From NCBI GenBank assembly GCA_964036665.1, contig OZ038533.1, forward strand, positions 13,797,075-13,861,074: a DNA stretch of 64,000 bases. The letters are read 5' to 3'. Under the pieces are notes generated by a model. That model did no database searches. It was given only the letters and a program-made list of their open reading frames with translations, and was not told the DNA's origin. This document shows positions 12,735 to 25,051 of this stretch, piece by piece (within the stretch, counting starts at the first letter, position 1; each line of letters starts with the position of its first letter). This DNA comes from Gordius sp. MW1. Lineage: Eukaryota > Nematomorpha > Gordioida > Gordea > Gordiidae. Made by a program: the position numbers and the translations under genes.

Positions 12735-14578
12735 GTAGCAAATATTAAATCTCGGCTATGAAGGTAGCCAGGATTTGAACTATGGGGGGGAGACAAAAAA
12801 ATTGAGGGCAACAAAAGATGTATAAAATATTTTTTTGCCCTCCCATTAATGCTTTGGCCTCAACTAAAGACGTTTAAGAGCGGTCCAAAGCCCAGGCTGA
12901 CCCAAAAGTTTTTGAACCAGGCCCGTGCCTTAAAAATTACAGGTTTTTATATCCAAGTGCCAGATATATAATTTATAAAAAAGGCCCGGCGGGGCATAAT
13001 TGAGAAGCAATTAAACAATATATCATATACAATTTTAGATAAAATTAATGATTATGTCAAGATTTATACATTCTTTTCGCGCTGTATTTTATGCACCACC
13101 AGTTTTGTGTTAAGTAGATTAAAGGAACTTAATTCTTATAGCTGAAAGAATTCAAAAGGAATTATATGCGGATAAGTTTGGTAAATAAACTAAGCCTGTC
13201 ATTTCATTTGTGTTTGGAACGGAGATGGAGTAGCCGTCTTACGGTGCCTGACACATTCATAAATGTTATTACTGTTACAAAAAGTAAACTTGAAGGCTCG
13301 ACACTAATTTTATAATACAATAATATCAGCAAATCTTTCAGGTTTTAGGATTGCCGATGGGTAGAAGCATATTTAAGACCGACTCTGCATGGTCGTATAA
13401 TATTATTACTAGATGAGCTCGGCCAAGCGTTGCTTTGGTTCAGTCTTCAATTTAATATTTGTAAATGATGAATACATTTAACTTAGAGTTAAGGGGAATG
13501 CAAATATTTGAAATATTATAATGCTATTTTATGTAATTAAACAAAATGATTTTTTAAATTAAAATGATTTTAGGAGGTTTTTTCAAGATTTGATATAATA
13601 TGCACTATAAAGAGTTGGAAATAAATAAAGCATTATTGCCTGCAAACATATTAAATAACGATTAAAATGATTAATTTATGTAGGCAGTATATTTAGTTTT
13701 ACACTTTGCGCAAAATAGGGTAATGATGTTAGTGGCTATGAAGCAGTGGTAAGATCAGTTTAAACTCTTCTGCCCAAACTTGGTCCGGTTCGATTAATTA
13801 AAAAAATTGCCCACCCAGACCCCTCCGAACTCAATGATAAGAGCTTCCCTATTAGGCCCGATTTTATGAGATTCTAAATTATTTTAGTCACTATAAAAAT
13901 AGCATTACATTCATTAAAAGACCAGTATATTGGAGCAATTCAAAGGCTAGATAAAGATTTCGCTCCTTTACACGAACGTCGCCTGAATCAAGAGGGAAGA
14001 AGTAAAAGTTTTAAAATACTGACCTGGAGGGGTTGACAAAATGGTCGTTTTTAAATTTTAGCAATTTAGTTATATTTTCCAAATAATTTTAATTCATTAA
14101 CGTTTTTTGGATAAAAATAACGGTTAAAAGCATTATACGGTTAAAATTAAAAATGACATTATAATACGCGAAAACAAATACATTATATGCAAAATCGCAT
14201 TAAGCCCTAATTGTCCTCGAACCGGCTGGATATCTAAATTTCGAAAGTTGCTCAGTCAGGCCTAGCCCGGCCCGTCAACCGTATAATAACATGATTATAC
14301 CTATATTCCATGTCAAATCTACCATAAAAATGTCTTCTTGGGCCGACCCTTTTAGATTTTGACATTTGTTATTAAATTCTGGGAGATTTAGCTCATTTGA
14401 ACCACTAATTTTTAAGTTGTGGGTGTTCTCAGGTCAAAAATCAGTTTACGACATCGGCTCTTGACATTAAATAAAACTTTAACTTATTGAATGGTTAAAT
14501 AGTTTATCTTTATGATAGAAAAGTTACATATATAAGCGCAATACAAAAAAGTTCTTAAATACAGTCTATATTACACGG
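12735..14578. other. intergenic repeat-like sequence
   Basis: Contains degenerate repeat pieces. GTAGCCAGGATTTGAACTAT followed by a G run (about 12765-12790) resembles a MITE start also seen near 38799. GC-rich words near 12900-12990 and 14215-14280 resemble the hAT MITE at 37625. No gene is supportable. Confidence 0.5.
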
Positions 14579-15366
14579 ATCAACAAAAAAAATCAACCGG
14601 CAAACTGTTTGCAGATTCTGGTAGAGTTTTTTACTGTGAACACAAATATGTTTTTAGTTTTTCCCCTATACGTCAAGTTTTTTAGATATTCGCTGTCAAA
14701 GTTGCCAAGAACGCGATTTTAGCGTTTTTCAAACGTCAATAACTTGCAAATTAGTTGGTAAAAATTTTATTTAATAGATTTAATTCGTAGATATATGGGA
14801 GAGGAATGTATTCACAATTTTTTTTATCCTAGCATTTCTTTTTAAATTATATACAAAATTAACTATCCTTATCTTTTACATTGACAAATTACACCAGACT
14901 TTAGGGCGCTCTCCCTCTTCAACACTAGGAATTAAGTGCGTGTTGTTGTTTATCTACTCTACTACTATTATTACCAAAACAACAACACGCACTTTATTCC
15001 TAGTGTTGACGAGAAGGGAGGACGCCCTCAAGTCTGGTGTAATTTGTCAATGTAAAAGATAGGGATAATTAATTTTGTATATAATTTCAAAAGTAAAAGT
15101 GCTAGGATAAAAAAAATTGTCAATACTTTCCCCTCAGATATATCTACGAAATAAATCTATTAAATAAAATTTTTACCAACTAATTTGCAAGTTATTGACG
15201 TTTGAAAAACGCCAAAATCGCGTTTTTGGCAACTTTGATAGCGAATATCTAAAAAACTTGATGTATAAAAAAAAAATTAAAAACATATTTGTGTTCACAG
15301 TGAAAAACTCTACCAGAATCTGCAAACAGTTTGCCGGTTGATTTCACAAGTCCACTATTTGTTGAC
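14579..15366. repeat. 0.8-kb fold-back palindrome
   Basis: Two arms of about 370 bp in inverted orientation around a loop of about 30 bp centred near 14965. Outer ends are GGATCAACAAA and TTTGTTGACC. The arms share words such as CCGGCAAACTGTTTGCAGAT and GCGTGTTGTTG, with roughly 10 percent divergence and small indels. No open frame, and no clear target duplication was seen. It is best described as a fold-back (MITE-like) DNA element of unknown superfamily. Confidence 0.88.
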
Positions 15367-15745
15367 CAGTATTATTGCCCTCTAAAATAGGCCAAGAGTC
15401 AGCAATGGATTTAAAGTTGTATCGCACAATAAGGATCCCAAGTTACCTGAAAAAAAGACGAAAAAATTTAAAATCTTTAGAACGTTATCCAATTTCTTGA
15501 CAAAATCCCATGGCCTGTTTGGAACTAATTATAATTCTGGAAGCGGAGCATGTGGCAACAACAGGGATAAAAATATTGGATAACAAAATGGTAAAATATT
15601 TTGTCGTTTACGCCCCTATGTGGTGGCAATAAGGTCTTAATTAAAATGAGAAGCAAAAACGTCGGTACAAATAATATCTCATTTAAGGGATCGACCATTT
15701 TGACAGGGGACTAGAGCGCCAGGGCGCATCCTACCTTATAAAGAA
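15367..15745 (-). mobile_element. LINE-B 3' fragment
   Basis: Minus-strand translation, with frameshifts and stops, matches the C-terminal region of the LINE at 52999-55860: RMRPGALVPCQNGRSLK, a D-x-x-C-T-D block, LLSNIFIPVVATCS, and then a piece equivalent to AKYNFKSLADSWPF. This is a 5'-truncated, degraded copy. Part of it (about 15470-15745) is nearly identical to 21317-21590. Confidence 0.75.
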
Positions 15746-16409
15746 TTATCCAAAGGCTCAATGACTGAAGAGATTTTTGCCCTTTTAAGGGCAGCTTGAA
15801 TTAATAAATTGGCTTTGTTGTGCCTAACATATTTAAATCTTTTTATCCCTTCAATCATAAAATTGTGTAATAACTGGTAAAACATGCCCCCATCTTATAA
15901 TATTTGCATGTCGTTCTGCAGTTTCCCTTCATTGTTCAAACCGAAAAAATGAAATTACCTTTCTTATTAGTTAATAAATAAAAACTAATTTAAATTAATT
16001 TTTATAAAATAAAATGCATATGGCACTAAATTGCATTAACATCACACCATCACAGTATTTTTAATTTTAGGAATTGTGTTATAAATGGCTGTTTTTGATG
16101 CTTAATTAGTTCGATATTTTTTATTGTGAAGCACTTTAAAAAATAAAAGTCATTATGATTTATATGAGTTTTCCTCATTTGTGCACATTTAAAGTAAAAA
16201 AACGGTACACTTATTTAACGTTGATGAGCAGTCAATCAAGTTTATAATTCCACCTCAACCTTCCTTATTTAAATTGCCTCCCTGTTTCTAGAACCTTGAT
16301 AATCTTGAAAACCATTACTATTATGAGATTTTATACTAGCCTTCTGGAGAAAAACTAATAGTTTCCCAATAATATTTTTATTTAATGAAACTTATATGAA
16401 TTTACATTT
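15746..16409. other. intergenic, nothing recognised
   Basis: AT-rich sequence between the LINE-B fragment and the A-rich 3' end of the RTE LINE. No gene or repeat identified. Confidence 0.5.
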
Positions 16410-16436
16410 TAAAAAAAAATTTATTTATTTTTTCCT

Positions 16437-16900
16437 ATAGCTGTTTGTCACATTTAGTGGTCAGCTCCTTCAAGTAGGTTCTCCATGTATTCCTGCACTT
16501 ACACCAGCTTCGCTTTAACTCGTACCTTCTCAAGTCCATATCAATTTTATGCTTCCATATCAGTTTAAATCTCTTTCTCTTTCGCTTATCTTCGACTTGC
16601 ACTTTCTTGATACGATTTGCCAAGTGACTTTCCTCCCGTCTCTCCAAATGGCCATACCATCTCAATCTTCTTACCATCAACTTTCTCTGAATTGGAACTA
16701 AATTTAGTTTATTCCTTATGTCTTGATTCCTTATATGGTCCTTTTTGCTTATTCCCAAAATCCATCTCAACATTCGCATCTCCATTGTAGCCAAGCTTGC
16801 TCCTCTTTTGCCTTAATTGCCCAGGTTTCCGCTCCATACAATACCGTGGGTACAATAACGGTATTATATAACCGTCCTTTCAATTTGAGTGGTATGTGCT
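16437..16900 (-). pseudogene. RTE LINE C-terminal region
   Basis: Resumes after LTR-A with LKGRLYNTVIVPTVLYGAET, then MRMLRWILGISKKDHIRNQDI, LVPIQRKLMVRRLRWYGHL and a basic tail ending CDKQL-stop. This is the characteristic C-terminal part of RTE/Craft-type LINE proteins. Confidence 0.88.
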
Positions 16901-17031
16901 TGTAATATATTGTTAAGCGTTCCTTGTGTATATATTTTTATGTTACATATGTTTTCCTGGTTCTGAATACATTACTATTGTCCGGTTGTTATAATTCCAT
17001 ATCGTAATCTCATATTTGAATAAATACTATA
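16901..17031 (+). repeat. LTR-A 5' LTR
   Basis: Starts TGTAATATATTG and ends AATACTATA. It ends in TA rather than the usual CA, and the 3' copy shares this. Very short for a gypsy-type LTR. Confidence 0.92.
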
Positions 17032-17032
17032 A

Positions 17033-20000
17033 ATGGCGCGGTCGCTGATCAAAATAGAAGAATTCACAGATCAAGTGGACATAGAAGATTGGCTGTTAGT
17101 TTTGGAAAATGCCATGGAAATTAAAGAAGTCGCGCCGGAGAACAAGAAGAAATATCTCATAACATTCATTGGCCTCCCTACCCTGAAAAGATTAAAGCTT
17201 AAGGTATATCCGACACTTATTAATAATTGTAGTTTTGATGAATTTAATTTAAAATTATTATTTAAGAATAAAAATTCTATTTTTTTCGAGACTAAGTTTT
17301 TTAAGATGTAGAAGAGGTACAGATTCAATTGAGGAGTATGCTCAAAAACTTAAGGGGTTAATAACAAAATGCAATTATGATGATGAAGATGAAATGTTAA
17401 GGGATGGGTTCTTATTGAATTTAGACAGTAGCAGAGTAGAAAATGAAATCAGGATTAGGTTTCCAGAAGGTAAAGATGGAGATGAAAAGCTAAAATTCAA
17501 AACTGTATATGAATTAGCTATAAGTTATGAAAGAGCAAGGGATGAAGGAGAGGATAAGGTCATACATAATGATATTAATAAAATTGTAAAAGGTCAAAAT
17601 AATAACTATAGTGAGCTGATATGTTTTAATTGTAAGAAACAAGGTCATATATCTAGGTTTTGTCATTTAAATAAAAATAATTCTTATTATAAATTTAAGA
17701 ATTTTAATAAGGAAACGAATGGGAATTATTTAAATAGAGGAAATGATAACAATTACATTAGATGTATTAAAACTTATAAAATCATTAGAGCTTTGGTTAA
17801 AACAATATTAAATAGGAAACCTTATAATTTTCAGTTTGATACAGCTGCTCAGGCTACTGTAATAGATAAGCAGACTTGGATAGAGATAGGTCAGCCCGGG
17901 TTAACAGGATGTCCTAGCATATTAGGTTATGGAAATTATAATATCAAAACTTTAGGTAGGTGTTCAGGTAAAGGGCAAATTAATGATAAATGTTTTGACA
18001 TCTATGTGATAGTAGTCAATGAAGGTGATTTAATATTAGGGTTGCCTGAAATTTTAAAATTTGGATTTGAACTGCCAAAAAATATTTATATTCGACAAAT
18101 TAAGTTAGAAAATTTGATTGATCAATTTCCCAAAGTATTTTCAGAGAAATTGGGCGTAGTAAACAATTTTTTTGGTAGATTTACATTTAAAAACCCCTTA
18201 AAGGCCTATAAGTTTGCCCCCGCGTAGGGTACCTTTTCCAATGAGGGAGGCCATTGAAAAAGAGATTAAAAGATTATTGGAAGAAGATGTAATCGAAAAG
18301 GTTGATTCAAACACTGCAATTCAATGGTGCACACCTACAGTAAACCGTTATAAGAAAGATAAATCAATCAGGATATGTGGAGACTTCAAAGTCACATTAA
18401 ATGATTATTTGTACGATGTTGGGGATACGTTGCCTACTTTTGAAGATGTTACAGCAAAACTGATTGGAGGCAATAAATTTACCGTCATCGATTTAAAAGA
18501 CGCATTCTTGCAGTTGAAAATGTCTGAACGGAGTGCAAGGTTACTTACAATTGCAACACACTTAGGATTATATCGTTATCGCAGACTACCATTTGGAATC
18601 AAGGTTGCCCCTTTAATATTTCAGAGGTATATAAGCAACCTTTTATATGGAATTCCCAACACGGCAGTGTTTATAGATGACATTATAATAACGGGAATAA
18701 ATGACGAACAACATGTGTCAAATATTAAAGAAGTATTAAAACGTTTTGAAGAAGTAGGGATAACTACAACCCCGAGTAAAATAAAGTTCCTTCAAGATTC
18801 CGTTGTCTACTTAGGTCATAAAATTAGTTCTAAAGGCATTCAACCTACGGAAGAGAAAATTTTGGCCTTAAGGGACTGCAAAAGAGACCAACAAACAAGT
18901 CTGAACTCAAAGGATTTTTAGGGTTATTGAATTATGTAGAAAGATTTATACCGATGCTTCAACCACAATGCGTCACATTACACAACCTTCTAAAAAAAGA
19001 CTCTAAATGGGAGTGGGGAATAGAGGAAGAAAAATGTTTTGATAAATTAAAGACCCTAATATCAAAAGAAGATAGTGTGGTTCCTTATTCATTAAATAAA
19101 CCAATAGTTTTATACACAGATGCATGTGATACAGGACTGGGGGCGGTACTTATGCACGTGGAGCCTGATGGGAAAGATAAGCCCATAGCGTATGCATCAA
19201 GAGTTTTAACCCCGGCAGAAAAAGAATATTCCACTATTGATAAAGAAGCTTTAGGTATCATATATGCTGATAATAAATTTCATCAATACTTATATGGGAG
19301 AACATTCGTATTGATAACAGATCACCGACCTTTACAATATATTTTTGGTCGCCAGGGACATCATCACAATTGCAACTTGCGATTACAAAGATGGAGTACA
19401 AAATTAATGGCATACGATTTTAAAGTTGAGTATATATATGGTGATAGGAACCAAATAGCAGATTCATTATCGCGGTTACCTACCCTTGTAGATGTTAGTG
19501 AAGACATTCACATACACATGATTGAAGATTTAAAATTTGATAGGAAGACGTTGGTGGAAGGAACAAGGAGGGATGCAAGATTAAATTCTGTTATTGATAT
19601 GATCCGTTGCAATTGGAGCAAACCTGCCAACGATGCAACTATTCGTAAGTTATTTTATCCAAAGAAAAATGAATTATCCGTTGAAAATAATTTACTTTAC
19701 TGGCAAAATCGGTTAGTGGTTCCAGAAAATTTAAAGCAAGCTGTGCTCGAGAATCTGCACACCGGACATCCGGGGATATCGGGCATGATTGACCTAGCAA
19801 AATTTTATTGTTGGTGGCCAAATATTAACGATGACATTGAAAACTTTGTTCACAGGTGTCAAAGCTGACAACAAACTCGACCGAATATGGCCGAATCTCT
19901 CTTATATTTATGGCCTACTACGGAGGAGCCAATGGACCGTGTACATATCGATTTGGCTGGTCCAGTTAACCACAAATATTGGCTAGTATTAGTAGATGCG

Positions 20001-20710
20001 TATTCGAAATGGCCAGAAGTGAGGATTTTAAATTCGCTACATTCAGATGGAATTATCAAGGCGTTGCGGGAATGGTTTGCACGGTTAGGAGTGCCTAGGG
20101 TCATAGTCACGGACAATGGGGGTCAATTTACGGGACAAGAATTCGCAATTTTCACAAGAACAAACGGAATTAAACACGTTCGGACATCCCCATATCACCC
20201 AAAATCTAATGGCTTATGTGAAAGATTTATTAAGACTTTGAAAATGCGGTTTTACCCTACTTTTAAGACAAATCGAGATGAAGAAAAGTCGATTGCTCAA
20301 GTCTTGATGACTTATAGACTAACTCCCCATAATACTACCAGCGTGTCTCCTAGTGAACTAATGTTCAAAAGAAGAATAAAGTCCTCCTTGGACCACTACG
20401 TCGATCAGGTAGAGAGATAACAATAGATAATATGTGGAAGCAGAAATATTATCACGATAGGAAGGCTTTTTACCGTACCTTTGAAAAAGGAGATAAAGTA
20501 TGGGTAAAAAATGAAATGGAAAAGGGTTGGCACGCTGGAGTGGTGAATCACAAAAAGAATGATTGATCCTACGATGTCTGGGCCGAAGGGCGAGTAAAGC
20601 GGAAGCATGCAGACCAGTTAAGAAAAGCATTGGGGAATGTAACGAACTGGATAGGGGGTGATGACGAGAGTGAAGGACGAGAACAAGTAACCACGGCAAT
20701 TAGTCCATGA
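17033..20710 (+). pseudogene. LTR-A gag-pol, broken
   Basis: Domain order is gag (17033 to about 17600), one CCHC knuckle (CFNCKKQGHISRFCH, about 17622), protease (FQFDTAAQATVID), reverse transcriptase (GDFKVTLNDYL, VIDLKDAFLQL, active site FIDDIIITG), RNase H (YTDACDTGLGAVLM), integrase HHCC (HTGHPGISG, then HRCQS), and integrase core (HIDLAGP, VTDNGGQFTG, GLCERFIKTLK) with a C-terminal KGDKVWVKN region. Frames break near 17300, 18220, 18900, 19868, 20410 and 20565, so the copy is dead. The protease loop reads D-T-A-A rather than D-T-G-A. The putative gag ATG overlaps the primer-binding site. Order RT-RH-IN is Ty3/gypsy. Confidence 0.92.
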
Positions 20711-20776
20711 CCGCAGCGACGACGCCAACCTCCAAGAAGATAGGATGAAGAATATTATTAACTTAGGGGGGACTAT

Positions 20777-20905
20777 TGTAATATATTGTTAAGCGTTCCT
20801 TGTGTATATATTTTTATGTTACATATGTTTTCCTGGCTGAATACATTACTATTGACCGGTTGTTATAATTCCATATCGTAATCTCATATTTGAATAAATA
20901 CTATA
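20777..20905 (+). repeat. LTR-A 3' LTR
   Basis: Near-identical to the 5' LTR. Directly preceded by the polypurine stretch TTAGGGGGGACTAT. Confidence 0.92.
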
Positions 20906-20910
20906 GTGCT

Positions 20911-21310
20911 TACATAGGACACCACTCAACTCCCTGAATTTTAGCCAGCCTGCGTTTATTCTTGCCTTAATTTCGTTTTCCACACCTCCATCACATTGTA
21001 CCCTAGAACCAAGATATTTGAATTCTTTCCTGCTGCTTAAACACCAGTCATCGATTTGCAAGTGTGTTTCTTTGTATTCATTCCCCGACTCCAAGCATAC
21101 ATATTCCGTTTAATCTCGGTTGTCCCTAAGGCCTTTGCTTTCAATTCGTTCCATCCACACTTTTACCTGATCTGCTTTTTTTAACGTTTGAGCCTGCGCA
21201 CAAGACGATATCATCCGCAAAGAGCATTGCCCAAGGTGATTCGCGTTTCAGGTTCTTCGTTATCGAATCCATTATTGTTATGAAGAGCAATGGACTTAGG
21301 GCCCATCCTT
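20911..21310 (-). pseudogene. RTE LINE reverse transcriptase active site and thumb
   Basis: Minus-strand reading gives HQGWALSPLLFITIMD, then the catalytic box FADDIVLC, and after a frame change KEFKYLGSRVQCDGGVENEI and INAGWLKFRELSGVLC. It stops at the target duplication of LTR-A and resumes at 16900. FADD is an accepted form of the Y/F-A-D-D active site. Confidence 0.85.
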
Positions 21311-21316
21311 GATGCA

Positions 21317-21590
21317 CAAATCTTTAGAACGTTATCCAATTTCTTGACAAAATCTTATGGCCTGTTTGGAACTAATTATAATTCTGGAAGCGGAGCATGT
21401 GGCAACAACAGGGATAAAAATGTTGGATAACAAAATGGTAAAATATTTTGTCGTGTACGCCCCTATGTGGTGGCGATAAGGTCTTAATTAAAATGAAAAG
21501 CAAAAACGTCGGTACAAATAATATCTCATTTAAGGGATCGACCATTTTGACAGGGAGCGTCAGGGCGCATCCTACCTTATAGAGAAAGAA
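21317..21590 (-). mobile_element. LINE-B 3' fragment inside the RTE LINE
   Basis: Nearly identical to about 15470-15745 and matching the same C-terminal region of LINE-B, with stops. It sits between the HQGWALSP and KEFS parts of the RTE reverse transcriptase, so it is an insertion or rearrangement in that element. Confidence 0.75.
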
Positions 21591-21618
21591 CTCAGACGTT
21601 TTTACAACACTAAACGAT

Positions 21619-21869
21619 AACCTGACTGAATTCCACTGCAAACGTTGTTATTTATGTTTCGATTAGGCGTTAATTTTTTGTGAGAATTGGTAGATTGGTT
21701 AACTCCTTTCAACGATAGTATGTGATTTCCATTTTACCAAGTTTTTCTTCGCAAAAAACTTGCATGGTAATTCATGTTTTTTGGTAATCTAAAAGTTTTT
21801 ATTGCGACACAACGGTTTATAAGCTATAATTTTATAATTTAATCATATATGATATTGACTGAATTCCTT
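21619..21869. mobile_element. small insertion of about 240 bp between 12-bp direct repeats
   Basis: TGACTGAATTCC occurs at 21619-21630 and again at 21858-21869. The sequence between them has no match to the RTE reading frame, which stops at KEFSQ. This fits a short non-autonomous insertion with a target duplication; its ends and family were not identified. Confidence 0.5.
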
Positions 21870-23256
21870 TGATGTACCACTGGATGTCCGTACTTTGGTT
21901 TTTGCGTTTCTATACATATCCTTTATTAACATTATATAAGCCTCGGGTACACCATTGGAACTCAGGCTATCCCATATTAACTTGGAACTTTATCGAAAGC
22001 TTTCTCAAGATCGATGAAACACATATGAAGATCGTTTTGTTTTTCCTTATATACTTCCATAAGTCTCCTAAGACCATGTATTGCATCTGAAGTCGACTTT
22101 CCAGGCATCAACCCAAATTGTCGTTCATCTATTGATATTATTTTTTGAATTCTGCTTCTATAACCTTTTCCCACACCTTCATTATGTGACTTGTTATCTT
22201 TATCCCTAGATAGTTGTGCATTCTTGTACATCTCCCTTCATTTTATAGATAGGTATAACATAGCTTTCCCTTAACTCATCAGGCATCATACCACTTGCAA
22301 GTATTTTGTTAAATAGCTTTGCAAGTAGATGTACACCTAAGGGTCCTAGCATTTTGAAAGCTTCCATAGGTATATTATCAGGTCCCACCGCTCTACCCAT
22401 GGTCATCTTTTTAAGCACCTGGTCAACCTCTACTTCTGTCACATCTAACTCTGGGTCTAATTCATAGTTCTTGCTATCGCAGTAGTCCGAAAATCCATTT
22501 TCACTGTTTAATAATTCTTTATAGTATTCTTCCCAACGATCTATGATTTGATGGTCCAGAGTTAGAGTGATGCCATCTTTGCTCTTTATGGTTTTCACGT
22601 TTACCACATTCTTTGAGTTCCTTGCCCTGGTCTTTGCCATTTTGTAGATCATTCTCTCCCCTTCTTTACTGGTTAACTCGGCGTTCAAATTCTCGTAGAC
22701 CTCTGTTTTAGCCTTTGCTACACAACGTTTTGCCTCTTTTTTAGCTTTCACATATGTCAATCGTGTTTACTCATTCCTGTTGCCCACCATAATTTGTAAA
22801 GCATTCTTTTCAATTTGCCCAGGCGTTGAAAGTCTTGGTTCCACAACCATGTCTCCTTACCTTTTTGTATAACTGGTTTACCTTCTCCTAGAACACACCT
22901 CGCTACTGATCGTACCGTGTTAGCTATGTTATCCCACATATCGTTAGCTTTCTGCTGATCATCGATTTGCAGCCGTTCAACTATTTGATCATTGTAAATA
23001 TCTTTCAATTTTGGTAGCTGAAACCATTTGATTCCTATTTAATCTCTTCGGCTTTTGTGTTTTCGCCTTGAAGATGGTATAGTCCATCACAACAAGTCTA
23101 TGCTGGGCTGCAATAGCCTCACCTGGTATCACCTTACAATCTTGTACATTCTTTAATTCCTTTCTTGATATTAGGAGAAAGTCAATCTGCGAAGATCGAT
23201 TTCCACTTTTGTACGTTATTAGGTGATTTACATTCTTTTTGAAGAAGGTATTTATG
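21870..23256 (-). pseudogene. RTE LINE endonuclease end and reverse transcriptase, first half
   Basis: Continues directly from the block beyond LTR-B: INTFFKKNVNHLITYKSG, SQIDFLLISRK, then linker and RT fingers and palm: GPDNIPMEAFKMLG, VIPIYKMKGDVQEC, YRSRIQKIISIDERQFG, then the palm motif CFIDLEKAFDKVP. Frameshifts occur near 23030-22740, near 22206 and near 22000. The sequence runs to GTSKEFS before it is broken by other insertions. Confidence 0.88.
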
Positions 23257-23261
23257 ATGGC

Positions 23262-23548
23262 TGTAACGAAGTGGCCGGGGGTATTGTCCTAAACCATACA
23301 CTAAATCAGGAGACAGAGACAGAAAGGCACAGAGAGACTCTTTTATTAAATAAACACGGCTTTTTATAGATAACTGCGAGTAATAATTATAAAGAAGGAC
23401 ATACATAATCAAATAAGAGATACCAAGTACGGTGTAAACTAAGGTGTATTCAAATGGCTACGATTATAATCAAATGTCTGTGACCGCGCTCAAGTATAGT
23501 AAAAACGCGTGTATTCAAAAAGGCTACCTTGAATACTACTCCATTACA
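23262..23548 (-). repeat. LTR-B 3' LTR
   Basis: 287 bp; starts (plus strand) TGTAACGAAGTGG and ends CCATTACA. It lacks the duplication seen in the 5' LTR. Confidence 0.92.
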
Positions 23549-23560
23549 CTACTCCACCCT

Positions 23561-25051
23561 TTAAGCGAAACCTTGAGGGTATCTGACAGTTGGAACCGAT
23601 ACTCTTTTGTATGGAAGTATGTTGTCTTCTGAAATCGCTGCTGGATCTGGTCGTTTGACTACTCTCATATGGTCGGGGTGTTTTACTTGAGTTTTGTCAC
23701 CCAATTGTACGTCATAGGTCAGGTAACTATTTTTCGTAAGGACTTGACCTTCTCTCCAACCTGGAGATCTGTCATTTTGTACCCAAACTTTTTGATTTGG
23801 AGCAAAATCACGGTATTCCAGGCCCCGGTTCCTGTAATACTTTTGTTTCCAAACGGAATCACTGATTTTCTCCTTCCGTGTCCATTTTAATTGGTCAAGA
23901 GTTGTTCGAAGTCTTCTATTGAACATACCTTCCCCCGGACTAATACCAGTGGTAGTATTTACCGTCGTTCGCATATTAAATAAAACTTGTAATAAATTTT
24001 CACGATCGTTTAGGCCTTGTCTCCTTCCCGCAAAAAATTTGTTCTTTATGGTCCTTATATATCTTTCTGCTAGGCCGTTCGTTCTAGGGTGGTACGGTGC
24101 GCCCCGAAAATGTCGAATTCCATTTCTTTTGCAGAAAGTTGTAAATTCATCTGATGTGAATTGAGGACCATTGTCACTTACTATATAACGGGGAAGCCCA
24201 AATCTGCAAAATAAAACTCGTAGATTATAAATAATGTTAGATGTGTTGATTTGTTTTATAACCATAACTTCAGGCCATTTAGTGAGGGCATCAATGCAAA
24301 CCAGCCAATAATTATTTGATATTGGCCCCGCCAAATCAATGTGAATCCTTTCCCATGGTTTGTTGGGAATATTCCAGCTGGACATTGGTACTTCTTTCGT
24401 TAAAGGCCTACCTTCTTGGCAATTATTGCAACCATTTACAAATTGTTCTATATCATTGTCCATGTTGGTCCAAAATACATAGTATCTCCCTGAAGATTTC
24501 ATCGCTCCAATCCCAGGGTGCCCATTATGTAGTATATTTAAAACCTGTGACTTTAAACCAGAAGGAATAATAATTCTATTATTGAAATATAGTAGGTTAT
24601 CTTCCAATGATATAAAATTCTTTAAATCAGAATATTTTTTAACTTTATCGTTAGAACTATCTCCTTGCCAATTATTTTGAAATAATTTAATAACTTCTTT
24701 TAAAATATCGTCTTTTAAAGTTTCGTTAATCAAAGTTTTTCTATTAATTGTTAAGTCATCAATTAGATTTAATTTAATTATTTTATCTTCAAGTTCCTCT
24801 TCTGGATCATAATAATTTGAAACTGGAATTAACCTTGATAAAGCGTCGGCACATTTATTTGATGATCCCGGCATATATTTAATATCAAAATTATAGTGCA
24901 TAAGTTTTGTAGCCCATCTGACTAAGCGATTATTTGTTACTTTACTCAAATCCCTATTAGGACCAAAAATTCTTTCCAAGGGGCGGTGGTCTGTAATTAA
25001 TGTAAATTTCCTACCGTAAATGTATTCGTGAAATTTTTGTATAGCAAACAA
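23561..25051 (-). pseudogene. LTR-B RNase H end and integrase reading frame
   Basis: A 496-codon frame that overlaps the previous one by 41 nt in another frame. It begins inside RNase H (FAIQKFHEYIYGR, LITDHRPLERIFG, SNKCADALSRL) and contains the integrase HHCC domain (HNGHPGIGAM, NGCNNCQEG), the catalytic D-D-E core (RIHIDLAGP, VSDNGPQFTSDEF, NGLAERYIRTIKNKF) and a C-terminal domain with NQKVWVQNDRSPGW. The integrase looks intact; the internal RNase H deletion disables the element. The overlap results from that deletion, not from programmed frameshifting. Confidence 0.92.

Larger units (their letters stand above)
16901..20905 (+). mobile_element. LTR-A, Ty3/gypsy-type retrotransposon
   Basis: A 4.0-kb element with LTRs at 16901-17031 (131 bp) and 20777-20905 (129 bp) that differ by a 2-nt indel and a substitution, so insertion is fairly recent. 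The 5-bp duplication GTGCT lies at 16896-16900 and 20906-20910. A polypurine tract (AGGGGGG) precedes the 3' LTR. A primer-binding site starting TGGCGCGGTC begins three bases after the 5' LTR. It is inserted in the RTE LINE in the opposite orientation. Confidence 0.95.

Noticed and set aside
20358..20699. 113-codon minus-strand frame over the LTR-A integrase end
   Set aside because: Shadow of the real plus-strand integrase C-terminal region (KGDKVWVKN motif).
23669..24570. Plus-strand frames over LTR-B
   Set aside because: Antisense shadows of the intact integrase frame on the minus strand.
25011..25051. Programmed -1 frameshift between the two LTR-B frames
   Set aside because: About 50 RNase H codons are missing at this point, so the overlap is a deletion product, not a recoding site.
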